DNA of 64,000 bases from Haloarcula sp. CBA1129 (GCF_008729015.1 NZ_RKSM01000001.1:3286001-3350000); one strand, 5' to 3'. Positions 1 to 8,314 are shown, counted from the first letter of the stretch. Numbers and translations are program-made. The notes: generated from the sequence alone by a model not told the origin.

Positions 1-369
1 GAAAGTGACTGTGCCGTCCTGTTGATTCGGACCGAGCGACGGCGACAGTGAGAGCGTCACGTTCCCTGCACTTCCTGTCTCGCCAGTCTTGACCGACGAA
101 AGCGTTGCTGTCCCGCTTTTTGTGACTACCGTCGCGCCGGACACGGGCGACCCGTTGGAATCTATGACGGTGACAACGACATCCTGTGTCCCCGGATTAG
201 TCACTTCGGGGTGAGGCTCCACATCGACTTCCGTTACTTGCAGCGTCTCGATTCCAGAGATGGTGCTCATCATCACGGAGAGGCAGGCGACGCCGACCAC
301 CAGTGCGATGACGAGCCGAATCGGCAGCCCCTCGATAGCACGTTCGTCACGCCACAGCGAATCTGACAT
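1..369 (-). CDS. Membrane-anchored protein with Ig-like/carboxypeptidase-regulatory domain (partial, C-terminus outside window)
   Basis: The minus-strand frame is open from an ATG at 367-369 to the window edge, giving the first 123 residues. Residues about 16-36 form one hydrophobic segment (LVIALVVGVACLSVMMS). An extracellular-looking region follows with repeats of the type 'NPGTQDVVVTVIDSNGSPVSGATV', typical of bacterial Ig-like or carboxypeptidase-regulatory beta-sandwich domains. It is read away from the HerA-like gene, with a 75-bp divergent promoter region between them. Function is unknown. It resembles haloarchaeal secreted or cell-surface proteins with N-terminal anchors, some of which are pilin-like; the short basic N-terminus fits either. 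The family assignment is inference, because the C-terminus cannot be seen. Confidence 0.6.
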   Translation of the reverse strand, partial: MSDSLWRDERAIEGLPIRLVIALVVGVACLSVMMSTISGIETLQVTEVDVEPHPEVTNPGTQDVVVTVIDSNGSPVSGATVVTKSGTATLSSVKTGETGSAGNVTLSLSPSLGPNQQDGTVTF

Positions 370-444
370 GGGCAGGGGTGGTTACGGGGTCGTATTTGAA
401 CCCTCGGACAAGCGTTCAAATACTGGAACGGACCAACCACCGGC

Positions 445-1509
445 ATGGTCGTTATCGGGTGCAAGGAAGCGACGGGAGCGACGGCGCGGCTGGGGCACTA
501 TCGGGCCCGCGATGGGAGCCGTGGCGCTGCGGTCGACCTCGATGTCGACCAGCCACACGTTGGCCTCGTCGTCGGCAAACGTGGGTCTGGGAAGACGTAC
601 ACGCTCGGCGTCCTCGCTGAAGGGTTGCTGGCCGCGGAGGGAGTCGCACCGGTCGTCGTCGACCCGATGGGGGCGTTCACACCGCTTGGCACCGCGGACG
701 TGTCTGCGATGGTGATCGACCCCAGCGTTCGCGCGGACGCGCTCGGCCCGCGCCAGTGGTGCATAGTGCTTGGCCTCGACCCGGAACAGGGCGCGGGAGC
801 GCTCGTGTGGCGAGCGGCGACCGAGTGTACGACCCTTGATGGGATGCGTTCGTGGGTGGCCGAATCGGATGCCGCGGCGAGCACTGCCCGCGCAGCGGCG
901 AACCATCTCGCACTCGCCGCGTCATGGGACATCTTCGATGCTGCGGGTATCGAGACGGAGGCGCTATTCACCGACGGCCTGACCGTACTCGACCTGTCGG
1001 GACTCGATTCGCGGCCGGCCGGTGTCGTTCTCGCTGCTGTCTCGACCGCGCTGTACGACGCTCGGATGGCCGAACAGACGAGTCGGCTGCCGTGGCTGCT
1101 GGTCGACGAGGCCCACGCGTTCACCGACGGGGTGGCCCGACGGCCGCTCCGCCGACTCGTCACTCGGGGCCGCCAGCCCGGCGTGAGTTGCGTGCTGGCG
1201 ACACAGCGACCCAATGCCATCCCGCCGACGACCGTCTCACAGGCGGACCTGCTCGTCGCCCATCGGCTGACGAGTACGGCTGACATCGACGCGCTACAGG
1301 CGGCCCAGCCGACGTATCTCGATGGAGACTTCGCGGCTCGGCTACCCGAGAAAACGGGTGACGCGCTCGTCGTCGATGACGGCACCGAATCCGTCCACCA
1401 CCTGACGGTCCGTGAGCGGCGGACGCCCCACGGCGGCGAGACGCCGCGAGCCAGTGCCCTCGTAGCAGACACACATCACGAAGTCTCTGCAGGGTGGTCT
1501 GAACCCTGA
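445..1509 (+). CDS. HerA/VirB4-like P-loop ATPase (DUF87-type ATP-binding protein)
   Basis: This 354-residue protein has a Walker A motif at about residues 44-51 (GKRGSGKT) and a Walker B motif near residue 220 (LLVDEAH). A sensor-type stretch follows (GVSCVLATQRPNAIPPT), which is characteristic of the HerA-FtsK superfamily. These are hexameric ATPases that move DNA or drive conjugation, and the cellular variants act with NurA in end resection. No NurA nuclease or Mre11/Rad50 is adjacent, so this is more likely one of the stand-alone haloarchaeal HerA-like ATPases of unknown role than HerA itself. The protein lacks the N-terminal HAS barrel seen in true HerA. The start was chosen because the protein begins shortly before the P-loop and lies 75 bp from the divergent gene. 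Confidence 0.75.
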   Translation: MVVIGCKEATGATARLGHYRARDGSRGAAVDLDVDQPHVGLVVGKRGSGKTYTLGVLAEGLLAAEGVAPVVVDPMGAFTPLGTADVSAMVIDPSVRADALGPRQWCIVLGLDPEQGAGALVWRAATECTTLDGMRSWVAESDAAASTARAAANHLALAASWDIFDAAGIETEALFTDGLTVLDLSGLDSRPAGVVLAAVSTALYDARMAEQTSRLPWLLVDEAHAFTDGVARRPLRRLVTRGRQPGVSCVLATQRPNAIPPTTVSQADLLVAHRLTSTADIDALQAAQPTYLDGDFAARLPEKTGDALVVDDGTESVHHLTVRERRTPHGGETPRASALVADTHHEVSAGWSEP

Positions 1510-1521
1510 TGCCTTGCAGGA

Positions 1522-1884
1522 TTACACGATCCGAACGACGCCCCAAGCTAACCCGATGCCGATCAGTGCACAGACAAGGTTCCCGACAGCGTTGAGCACG
1601 GAAAGCGTCACGTGGCCGTCCTCCCACAGCCGTACCGTCTCGACCGAAAACGAGGAGAACGTCGTGAACGATCCACACGCACCGACACCGAGTAGCAATG
1701 CCGCGTCGCCGGTCACACCAGCGAACGTCAGCAGTCCGAGGACGAAGCTTCCGATAGCGTTCACCGTGAGCGTCCCGAGCGGGAACGTCTCTCGCTTGAC
1801 GGCTCCCGTCAGGTAGTGGCGAGCGAGCGCGCCAATAGCGCCGCCGGCTCCGACCAAATGTGCTGGCTCGATAGTGACCATCAC
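1522..1884 (-). CDS. crcB: Fluoride channel CrcB/Fluc (subunit 1)
   Basis: This 120-residue protein is predicted to have four membrane segments. The family motifs GAIGALARHYL near the N-terminus and GSFTTFSSFSVE in the middle are visible; the phenylalanine/threonine track lines the fluoride pore in Fluc channels. The protein passively exports fluoride across the cytoplasmic membrane as a dimer in dual-topology arrangement. Its start overlaps the end of the second crcB copy by 4 nt (1881-1884), so the two are co-translated and probably form an antiparallel heterodimer, as in organisms with paired crcB genes. Family assignment is firm; the heterodimer is inference. Confidence 0.93.
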   Translation of the reverse strand: MMVTIEPAHLVGAGGAIGALARHYLTGAVKRETFPLGTLTVNAIGSFVLGLLTFAGVTGDAALLLGVGACGSFTTFSSFSVETVRLWEDGHVTLSVLNAVGNLVCALIGIGLAWGVVRIV

Positions 1885-2264
1885 CGCTCACCTCCGGCGA
1901 GCAGGCGGACGGCTGTCTGACCGACAAGGACGCCGGCAAACCCCATGGCGTAGCTGCCGACGATATTCGCGACGGCCCACTCGGGCGTCAGCACCGTCTC
2001 AACTACGAACGTACTGTAGGTGGTAAACGACGAAATGAAGCCAGTCGAGGCGGCCAGTTTCGTCTCACTGGCCAGCGCACCGACTTGCAGGCCTTCGTAC
2101 ACGAGCACGCCGAGCGCGAAACTGCCGAGGGCGTTGACCAGCAGCGTCCCCTGCAACCCCGGAAGGAAGAGGCCGACAAAATACCGGAGGTTCGAGCCCG
2201 CAAACCCTCCGAGACCGACGAGGACGATAGTTTCGACCGTTACCAGTGGGTGGGTGTCTGCCAT
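1881..2264 (-). CDS. crcB: Fluoride channel CrcB/Fluc (subunit 2)
   Basis: This 127-residue CrcB homologue has four hydrophobic stretches, GGFAGSNLRYFVG near the start and GFISSFTTYSTFVVE at the pore helix. It differs enough from the downstream copy to be a paralogue with likely opposite membrane orientation. It sits between a 115-residue hypothetical gene (2-nt gap) and the other crcB (4-nt overlap), so all three are probably one transcript read right to left. Fluoride resistance is the established role of the family. I saw no convincing fluoride riboswitch upstream. Confidence 0.93.
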   Translation of the reverse strand: MADTHPLVTVETIVLVGLGGFAGSNLRYFVGLFLPGLQGTLLVNALGSFALGVLVYEGLQVGALASETKLAASTGFISSFTTYSTFVVETVLTPEWAVANIVGSYAMGFAGVLVGQTAVRLLAGGER

Positions 2265-2266
2265 CC

Positions 2267-2614
2267 TTACTCCCCGAGTATCTCTGCCAATCGCGCTTCA
2301 CCGAGCGTGTCGACGAGCTGTGCGAGCTCAATAACCCGCTCTTCGCCGAGTGTCTCGACGAGTTCACGGATCTCGGCTGGGTCGAACGTTCGGGCGACGT
2401 AGCCTAAGTTCTCCACCATCCGGGTGGTCCGGTCAAGTGTCTCTTCATCAGGACGCAGTGTCAGCGGCCGGTTGGTGAACTTGCCGTTTGCATTGAAATA
2501 GCAGAACCGTAACTCGGCGGTGTCGCTGTCGTCCGGGTCGACGATCTGCAAGACACCGTGCCCACTGTCCCACTCGTCCAGTTCGACCTCAAGCAGCGTT
2601 TCGTAACGGGTCAT
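2267..2614 (-). CDS. Conserved hypothetical protein upstream of crcB pair
   Basis: This 115-residue acidic soluble protein has no membrane segment. The N-terminal half (ETLLEVELDEWDSGHGVLQIVD) looks like a beta-rich fold. The C-terminal half carries two similar helical stretches, 'IRELVETLGEERV' and 'LAQLVDTLGEARL', an internal repeat of about 17 residues. It ends 2 nt before the first crcB gene and is therefore probably co-transcribed with the fluoride channel. I do not recognise the family and assign no function; a role linked to fluoride stress would be guilt by association only. Confidence 0.7.
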   Translation of the reverse strand: MTRYETLLEVELDEWDSGHGVLQIVDPDDSDTAELRFCYFNANGKFTNRPLTLRPDEETLDRTTRMVENLGYVARTFDPAEIRELVETLGEERVIELAQLVDTLGEARLAEILGE

Positions 2615-2679
2615 ACGACCAGATTCCGATCACGCCGACTTATAGATTGGCATCTGAGACTGATCACAAGCGGAAAGAA

Positions 2680-2702
2680 TTGTTAAACACAACAAAACAC
2701 CA
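2680..2702. repeat. Left copy of 23-bp near-repeat bracketing sph3-rdfA
   Basis: This is the partner of the sequence at 5684-5706, with two mismatches (TTGTTAAACACAACAAAAC and then ACCA). It lies about 218 bp before the SMC-related start codon, too far upstream to be a core promoter element of that gene. Confidence 0.5.
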
Positions 2703-2890
2703 GAATTGGAGCCGTAGCAGGTTTCCCTCTCGTCAATACTTCTGTCTCGGAATAATATTGGTACAGGTGTTATTCCGGAATCGACTGTGGGTCTGTGTGC
2801 TGTCTGCCGTGTAGCATCGACGCTGCGTCTGCCGTGTCGGCCTGCAACAGGGACACCAGTCGGTAAATTGGTTTTCGGCAATGAAATTAT

Positions 2891-2898
2891 TTTTATAT
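2891..2898 (+). promoter_or_regulatory. TATA box of the SMC-related gene (leaderless start)
   Basis: TTTTATAT is centred about 27 nt before the ATG at 2921, so transcription is expected to begin at or next to the start codon. No Shine-Dalgarno sequence is present, which agrees with a leaderless message. Confidence 0.6.
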
Positions 2899-2920
2899 CC
2901 TCTCCGACAACAGCAGAGCA

Positions 2921-4882
2921 ATGTCAGAATCAAAGCAGGGATCTAGTGTCGCCCATTTCGATGTAACCAATATCGGTGGGATCGACGAGACGACAGTCGA
3001 TATTCCACCGGGCGTGACGGTGCTGACGGGGAAGAACGCCACAAACCGGACGTCGTTTCTGCAGTCTATTATGGCAGCGATGGGGAGTACGCAGGCGACG
3101 CTGAAAGGCGACGCCGACGAGGGGAGCGTTGCCCTCACGTACGGAGATGAGGTGTATGAGCGGACGCTCACACGGGCAGGCGACGCTGTTCAGTTTGACG
3201 GTGACGGATACCTTGACGACCCCGAGGTCGCCGACCTGTTCGCGTTCCTTCTCGAAACCAACGAAGCGCGCCGGTCAGTTGCCCGCGGCGACGATCTCCG
3301 CGAAATCATCATGCGGCCGGTCGACATCGACGCGATCCGTTCGGAAGTCGAACAACTGGAAGCGGAGAAAGGCGACATCAACGACGAACTCGCCACAGTT
3401 GAGTCCCGCCAGCGCGACCTTCCGGACCTCGAACAGCGCCGAACCGAACTCCGCGAACAGATCGAGGAGAAACGCGAGGAACTGGCCGAGCGCGAGGAGG
3501 AGATAGACAACAGCAGCCGGGATATCGAGGAGAGCCGTCAGGAACAGGATGTCCTCGAAGAGAAACTCGACGAACTCCGCTCGACGCGGTCAGACCTCGA
3601 ATCTGTCCGGCGTGATATCGAGGCACAGGAGGAGAGTATCTCCTCGCTGAAACGCGAACGATCCGATCTCGAAGACGAGCTGGACGAACTACCGGAGACG
3701 CCGATAGGCGACCAGCAGCACCTCGAAGACGAGATCGCAAGCCTGCGCGACCAGCGCCAGCGGCTGAACAGCGAGATTTCCGACCTCCAGAGCCTCATCC
3801 AGTATAACGAGGAACGGCTCGAAGAGGAAGACTACGACGTCATCCAGTCGCTCGAAGACGCGCCTGAAGGCTCCGACGGGGCGGTGACGGAGCAACTCCT
3901 CGAAGGCGAGGACGAGGAATCCGTCGTCTGCTGGACGTGTGGATCGACCGTTGATCGCGAGCAGATCGAAGATACCGTCGACCGCTTGCAGGACCTCCGC
4001 CGGCAGAAGGTCGAAGACCTCAACGACATCAAATCGGAACTCGACGACCTCAAGTCAGACCAGCGCGAAGCCGAAAAGAAGCAGCGCCGTCGCGAGAACG
4101 TCGAGCGGAAGATACAGGAGACGGAAACGGAGATCGAACGCCGCGAAGAGCAGATCACGTCGCTGAAGGATCGGCGCGAGGAGCTGACGGAGGATGTCGA
4201 GGCGCTGGAAGACGAGGTGGACAACCTCGAATCCGAGGACTTCGACGAAATCCTCTCGCTGCACCGGGAGGCGAACCAGCTCGAGTTCGAGATCGATAGC
4301 TTGGAGTCCGACCTCGATGACGTGTCGGCCGAAATCGAGGAGATCGAGGAGATGGTCAAGCGAGCCGACGACCTCCGCGAGGAGCGCGATGCGCTGGTCG
4401 ACGAACTCACCGACAAGCGGACGAAGATCGACCAGATCGAGGCTAACGCCGTCGACCAGTTCAACGAGCACATGGACGCTATCCTCGGGATTCTGGAGTA
4501 CGAGAACCTCGAACGTATCTGGATAGAGCGCGTCGAGCAGACCGTCCGCGAGGGCCGCCAGAAGGTCGACCGCACGGTGTTCGAACTCCACATCGTTCGG
4601 ACGACCGAGAACGGCGCGGCCTACGAAGACACCATCGAGCACCTCAGCGAGAGCGAGCGTGAAGTGACTGGGCTCATCTTCGCGCTGGCGGGCTATCTGG
4701 TGCACGATCTTCACGAGAGCGTTCCGTTCATGCTGCTTGACTCGCTGGAAGCCATCGACTCGGCGCGGATCGCCGAACTCGTCGAGTACTTCGCCGACTA
4801 CGCCGAGCATCTGGTCGTCGCCCTCCTGCCGGAGGACGCCCAAGCGCTCGACGACGACTTCAACCGCATTACCTCGATCTAA
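2921..4882 (+). CDS. Archaea-specific SMC-related protein (Sph3-like)
   Basis: This 653-residue protein has split ABC-type head domains separated by a long coiled coil (about residues 120-560). A single CxxC (C337-W-T-C340) lies at the middle of the coil, where Rad50 carries its zinc hook. The P-loop at residues 37-45 reads GKNATNRTS: it lacks the invariant lysine (Arg43 instead) and the normal glycines. The C-terminal head has LSESEREV at the signature position and FMLLDSLEAID at the Walker B position. These deviations are, to my knowledge, shared across the archaea-specific SMC-related family. It stands 44 nt upstream of rdfA. In Haloferax volcanii the homologous pair (sph3-rdfA) lies in a cell-shape locus together with ddfA. 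No ddfA is visible here. Whether the protein acts on DNA or on the cytoskeleton is open. Confidence 0.85.
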   Translation: MSESKQGSSVAHFDVTNIGGIDETTVDIPPGVTVLTGKNATNRTSFLQSIMAAMGSTQATLKGDADEGSVALTYGDEVYERTLTRAGDAVQFDGDGYLDDPEVADLFAFLLETNEARRSVARGDDLREIIMRPVDIDAIRSEVEQLEAEKGDINDELATVESRQRDLPDLEQRRTELREQIEEKREELAEREEEIDNSSRDIEESRQEQDVLEEKLDELRSTRSDLESVRRDIEAQEESISSLKRERSDLEDELDELPETPIGDQQHLEDEIASLRDQRQRLNSEISDLQSLIQYNEERLEEEDYDVIQSLEDAPEGSDGAVTEQLLEGEDEESVVCWTCGSTVDREQIEDTVDRLQDLRRQKVEDLNDIKSELDDLKSDQREAEKKQRRRENVERKIQETETEIERREEQITSLKDRREELTEDVEALEDEVDNLESEDFDEILSLHREANQLEFEIDSLESDLDDVSAEIEEIEEMVKRADDLREERDALVDELTDKRTKIDQIEANAVDQFNEHMDAILGILEYENLERIWIERVEQTVREGRQKVDRTVFELHIVRTTENGAAYEDTIEHLSESEREVTGLIFALAGYLVHDLHESVPFMLLDSLEAIDSARIAELVEYFADYAEHLVVALLPEDAQALDDDFNRITSI

Positions 4883-4926
4883 CCCCGTAGTCTTTTAGTT
4901 CCGGTTACCGTACGTGGGCACAACAG

Positions 4927-5544
4927 ATGGCGAATACGACAGACGGCCGACCGTCGAGTAAAGTCGCTCGGCTCATCGACGAGTACGAACTCGATGGACT
5001 CGGTGCGGAGATGGAGGCCCGCTGGACGGGCGACGGTGAAGAGCGCATGAGCCTCCGTGACCTCGCGGAGTTTTTCAACAAGCGCCTCCTCGAACGCGAA
5101 CTGGTCGGTGCGGGCCTAAGCGCCCTTGAAAGCGATGTGGAATCGACCTACGAGAACCTCACCGGTGACGACATCAGCACGGGCGTTCGGACTGACACTG
5201 TCAACCGACTCGAACGCAACGGCGTCGACGTCGAAAGTCTTGAAACCGATTTCATCACCTACCAAGCCATCCGGTCGTATTTGAAGGAGTGGCGCGGCGC
5301 GGAGTATCAGGGGCTGTCCGACGACGAGAAGATCGAAAAGGACCTCGAAAGCATCCAGCGGCTACTGACCCGAACACTGTCGGTCACCGACCAGCGCATC
5401 GAGAAACTGCGCGATACGGGCCGCATCGATATCGAGGACTTCGAGGTGTTTCTGGACGCGCAGGTACTGTGCCAGTCATGTGGCAGCCAGTACGCCGTCG
5501 CGGAGTTCTTCGAGCAGAGCGGCTGTGAGTGTCAGCAGGACTGA
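4927..5544 (+). CDS. rdfA: Rod-determining factor RdfA
   Basis: This 205-residue soluble protein has a helical N-terminal region (SKVARLIDEYELDGLG), a central helical segment and a C-terminal pair of cysteine motifs (CQSC and CEC) that could bind zinc. The sequence and the position directly after an SMC-related gene match RdfA, which in Haloferax volcanii is needed for rod-shaped cells in early growth. The start is the ATG at 4927, with a weak T-rich box (CTTTTAG) about 30 nt upstream inside the short intergenic gap. It may therefore have its own promoter as well as read-through from the SMC-related gene. The family is recognised from memory; the cell-shape role in this organism is inference. 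Confidence 0.8.
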   Translation: MANTTDGRPSSKVARLIDEYELDGLGAEMEARWTGDGEERMSLRDLAEFFNKRLLERELVGAGLSALESDVESTYENLTGDDISTGVRTDTVNRLERNGVDVESLETDFITYQAIRSYLKEWRGAEYQGLSDDEKIEKDLESIQRLLTRTLSVTDQRIEKLRDTGRIDIEDFEVFLDAQVLCQSCGSQYAVAEFFEQSGCECQQD

Positions 5545-5683
5545 AACGGACGCTGTAACTGTTTCGCGACGACTGCCCCTTTTGGCAACACGAAACGATT
5601 CATCCTGCCTGAGTCGGCCACATGGACCGTGTCTCTGTCCGGATAGCTACTAACAATCATGATATAAGAAAACAACCGTAATA

Positions 5684-5706
5684 GGTTGTGAAACTCAACA
5701 AAACAC
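5684..5706. repeat. Right copy of 23-bp near-repeat bracketing sph3-rdfA
   Basis: TTGTGAAACTCAACAAAACACCA at this site matches the left copy at about 2680-2702 at all but two positions, in the same orientation. Both copies lie in AT-rich intergenic DNA, one on each side of the SMC-related/rdfA pair. It could be a regulator site, a transcript end or the trace of an inserted segment. Confidence 0.5.
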
Positions 5707-5821
5707 CACTTTTGCTATCGATAACCAGTTCTGAAGCTAGTACCGTATCACCGTTCGGGCTCCCTCTGTAACTGCCAAAGGTCACACAGGGCTGAAGCCT
5801 CCCGAACTCGTGGGAGGTGAT

Positions 5822-6925
5822 ATGAACCCAGACGAACTCCGAGCGTCGATTCCGGCACTCGAACAGTGTACGTACTTCAACACAGGGGCAAGCGGGCCGA
5901 CACCGCGGCCCGTGGTCGACGCTGCAACGTCGTTTCTCGAACGGCACGCTTTCGATGCGCCGGCCGGCGACGGCCCATACGAAGTTGCGTGGGACGCCAT
6001 CGCGGCGGCCCGTGAAGTTGTCGCCGGCCACCTCGGAACTGAGGCGGAAAACGTCGCGTTCACCCGCAGCACCGCTGACGGGGTCAACATGATCGCCGGG
6101 GCAATCGACTGGCAGCCCGGCGATGTTGTCGTCCGGACTGACCTCGAACATCCTGCCGGCACGCTCCCATGGGACCGGCTGGCTGAAACTCACGATATCG
6201 AGGTCCGCGTGCTGGAAACCGACGGCGGTCGGCTCGATATGGCTGACGTGAAAGACGCCGTGGCCGACGCCAGACTGGTGGCGTTGAGTTCACTCACTTG
6301 GACCCACGGGACCAGACTCCCGGTCGCGGACGTTGTCGACGCGGCCCACGATGCTGGCGCGCAGGTACTCGTCGACGCCGTCCAGTCTGTCGGGCAACAT
6401 CCAGTCGATGTGACCGAATGGGGTGCTGATTTCGTCGCCGCGGCGGGCCACAAGTGGCTGCTGGGAATCTGGGGTGGTGGATTCCTCTACGTGGACCCGG
6501 ACGCCTACGACCGACTGCGCCAGACCCGTATCGGCTACCGGAGCGTCGAGGACCCAAGTGCGGACGTGTCTGAATACTACGGGGGCGCACGGCGCTTCGA
6601 GGTCGGGACCACCTCGCCGGTCCCCTACGTCGCACTCGCAGCGGCCATCGAGACGGTCGAAGCTGTCGGACTCGACACGGTTCAGGCACGCGTCGAACGG
6701 CTAACCGACCGGCTCAAGGACGGTCTCGGCGACCGACTGCTGAGTCCCGCCGAATACGAGTCGGGGCTCGTCACGTTCGCTGCCGACGACCCCGAGGAGA
6801 CCGTCGAACGACTCGCGGCGGAGGGGATAGTTATCAGGTCCCTACCCAACCCCGAAGCAGTCCGCGCGTCGGTCCACGTGTTCAACACCGCTGACGACAT
6901 CGACTGCCTGCTCGACGCGCTGTAG
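5822..6925 (+). CDS. Class V aminotransferase (SufS/cysteine desulfurase-like fold)
   Basis: This 367-residue PLP enzyme has the fold-type I signature AAGHKWLLG with the Schiff-base lysine at K211, and FTRSTADGVNMIA and DLEHPAGTLPWDRL as phosphate and cofactor contacts. Family members include cysteine desulfurases, isopenicillin epimerases and kynureninases. The usual desulfurase loop cysteine is not evident, so a desulfurase role is unsupported; the substrate is unknown. The ATG at 5822 was chosen because GGAGGTGAT lies directly before it (5813-5821). The in-frame GTG at 5810 lies upstream of that Shine-Dalgarno and is unlikely. Confidence 0.85.
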   Translation: MNPDELRASIPALEQCTYFNTGASGPTPRPVVDAATSFLERHAFDAPAGDGPYEVAWDAIAAAREVVAGHLGTEAENVAFTRSTADGVNMIAGAIDWQPGDVVVRTDLEHPAGTLPWDRLAETHDIEVRVLETDGGRLDMADVKDAVADARLVALSSLTWTHGTRLPVADVVDAAHDAGAQVLVDAVQSVGQHPVDVTEWGADFVAAAGHKWLLGIWGGGFLYVDPDAYDRLRQTRIGYRSVEDPSADVSEYYGGARRFEVGTTSPVPYVALAAAIETVEAVGLDTVQARVERLTDRLKDGLGDRLLSPAEYESGLVTFAADDPEETVERLAAEGIVIRSLPNPEAVRASVHVFNTADDIDCLLDAL

Positions 6926-7000
6926 TTCTGGTGGGCTGTTGCGCCCCGATTGCGCCCTCGCGCCCGGAGTTTCTTGTCCCGGCCGGCCGTTCGCTCTCGC

Positions 7001-8296
7001 ATGGAGACACGCTCCGTCGTGACCTGCTTCCTGCGCAGCGAGGGCGAGGTGTTGCTGTTGCGCCGGAGCGATTCCGTCGGGTCGTACCGAGACCAATGGG
7101 GTGGGGTCGCGGGGCACGTCACCGACGACGCCGGGCAGGTCCGGGACCCGGAGACGGCTGCTCGGGCCGAAATCGACGAGGAAACTGGGCTGGCCGACGC
7201 GGTCACGCTGGTCCGGCAGGGGGATTCGTTTCAGTTCGACGACGCCGACCGGGGTATCCGGTGGGCCGTCCACCCATTCCTGTTCGATTGTGAGGCCCGC
7301 ACAGTCGAGACCAACGAGGAGACGGCCGAGACTGTGTGGGTCCACCCGCCCGCGATACTGACTCGTGAGACAGTCCCGCGGCTGTGGACCGCTTGGGACC
7401 GCGTTCGGCCGCGGGTGGCAACCGTCCAAGAGAACCGGACCCACGGCTCGGCGTGGCTGTCGCTCCGGGCACTGGAGATACTGCGCGACGAGGCCGCCCT
7501 TGCGAATGCCGGACGGTCTGACGGTGCTGAGACGGCAGAGCGGGACGGCGACGACTGGAACGCCCTCGCCGCGCTCGCTGCCCAACTCCGCAAGGCACGC
7601 CCCTCGATGGTCGTCGTCACCAACCGGATCAATCGAGCGATGGCCGCCGTCACCGACGAGTCGCCGGCGGCCGTCGAGCGGGCAGCGACCGAGACGCTGA
7701 ACCACGCGGTGACCGCCGACCGGGTCGCTGCCGCCGTCGCCGCCGAGCACGTCGGCGACCGCCTCGCGACGCTGTCGCGCTCTGGAACGGTTCGTGCGGT
7801 GATCGACGCCGTCGCGCCAGCGGCCGTCCTCGTCTCCGAATCCCGTCCCGGCGGTGAAGGTGTCGGGGTCGCCGAGGCGTTCGCCGACAGCGTTGCGGTG
7901 ACGCTGACGACCGACGCAGCCTTCGGCCACGAACTGGACGCGTGGAGCGCCGACACGCTCGTCGTCGGAGCCGACCGCGTTCTTCCGGACGGCCGCGTGG
8001 TCAATAAGGTTGGGACCCGCTCAGCAGCGCTGTCGGCGGCCGCCGCCGGCGTCGACTGTTACGCCGTGTGTGCCACCGATAAGATTGCACCGCACGCCAC
8101 GTGGGAGCGAGAGGAACGCGACCCGCGGGAGCTGTACGACGGCGACGCCGACATCGCTGTGTCGAACCCGACCTTCGATGTGACGCCGGCGTCGACAGTG
8201 ACGGTCGTCACTGAACGCGGCGTTCTGGGGCGGGACGATATCGAGAAGATCGCTGACGCACATCGGGACCGGAGCGAGTGGATCGCGGGTGGCTAA
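7001..8296 (+). CDS. Nudix hydrolase-eIF2B alpha/beta/delta-like fusion protein
   Basis: This 431-residue two-domain protein has a Nudix domain at residues 1-140, with a Nudix box ending in AEIDEETGL (alanine replaces the usual arginine of REUxEE). From about residue 190 to the end it has an eIF2B/MtnA-type domain, marked by ESRPGGEGVGVAE, LVVGADRVLPDGRVVNKVGT and VSNPTFDVTP. eIF2B-like archaeal proteins include ribose-1,5-bisphosphate isomerase and MtnA. The GADxV and NKxGT motifs fit a sugar-phosphate isomerase rather than a translation factor. A Nudix domain that releases a nucleotide-linked sugar phosphate for isomerisation would be a coherent unit, but that is inference. The ATG at 7001 matches the expected Nudix start; an upstream extension in the same frame is arginine-rich and unlike protein. 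Confidence 0.85.
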   Translation: METRSVVTCFLRSEGEVLLLRRSDSVGSYRDQWGGVAGHVTDDAGQVRDPETAARAEIDEETGLADAVTLVRQGDSFQFDDADRGIRWAVHPFLFDCEARTVETNEETAETVWVHPPAILTRETVPRLWTAWDRVRPRVATVQENRTHGSAWLSLRALEILRDEAALANAGRSDGAETAERDGDDWNALAALAAQLRKARPSMVVVTNRINRAMAAVTDESPAAVERAATETLNHAVTADRVAAAVAAEHVGDRLATLSRSGTVRAVIDAVAPAAVLVSESRPGGEGVGVAEAFADSVAVTLTTDAAFGHELDAWSADTLVVGADRVLPDGRVVNKVGTRSAALSAAAAGVDCYAVCATDKIAPHATWEREERDPRELYDGDADIAVSNPTFDVTPASTVTVVTERGVLGRDDIEKIADAHRDRSEWIAGG

Positions 8297-8314
8297 CACC
8301 GATATTGTAGGCGC

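Larger units (their letters stand above)
2615..2920. other. Divergent intergenic region upstream of sph3-like gene
   Basis: This is a 306-bp region between the minus-strand crcB operon and the plus-strand SMC-related gene. It is AT-richer than its surroundings. It contains the left copy of a near-repeat also found after rdfA (2680-2702), a duplicated TCTGCCGTGT (twice within about 2798-2840) and the TATA box of the SMC-related gene at 2891-2898. No convincing small gene is seen; short frames on the minus strand lack haloarchaeal codon bias. Confidence 0.5.

Noticed and set aside
498-1472. Long minus-strand open frame antisense to the HerA-like gene
   Set aside because: Its Arg/Ser/Pro-rich translation is typical of antisense frames in GC-rich genomes; the plus-strand frame has clear P-loop motifs.
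1500-2920. Fluoride riboswitch upstream of crcB genes
   Set aside because: The leader before the operon shows no recognisable fluoride riboswitch core, and the first gene of the transcript is the 115-residue protein, not crcB.
3832-4593. Minus-strand open frames antisense to the SMC-related gene
   Set aside because: Serine- and leucine-rich low-complexity translation mirrors the coiled coil of the real gene; no independent signal.
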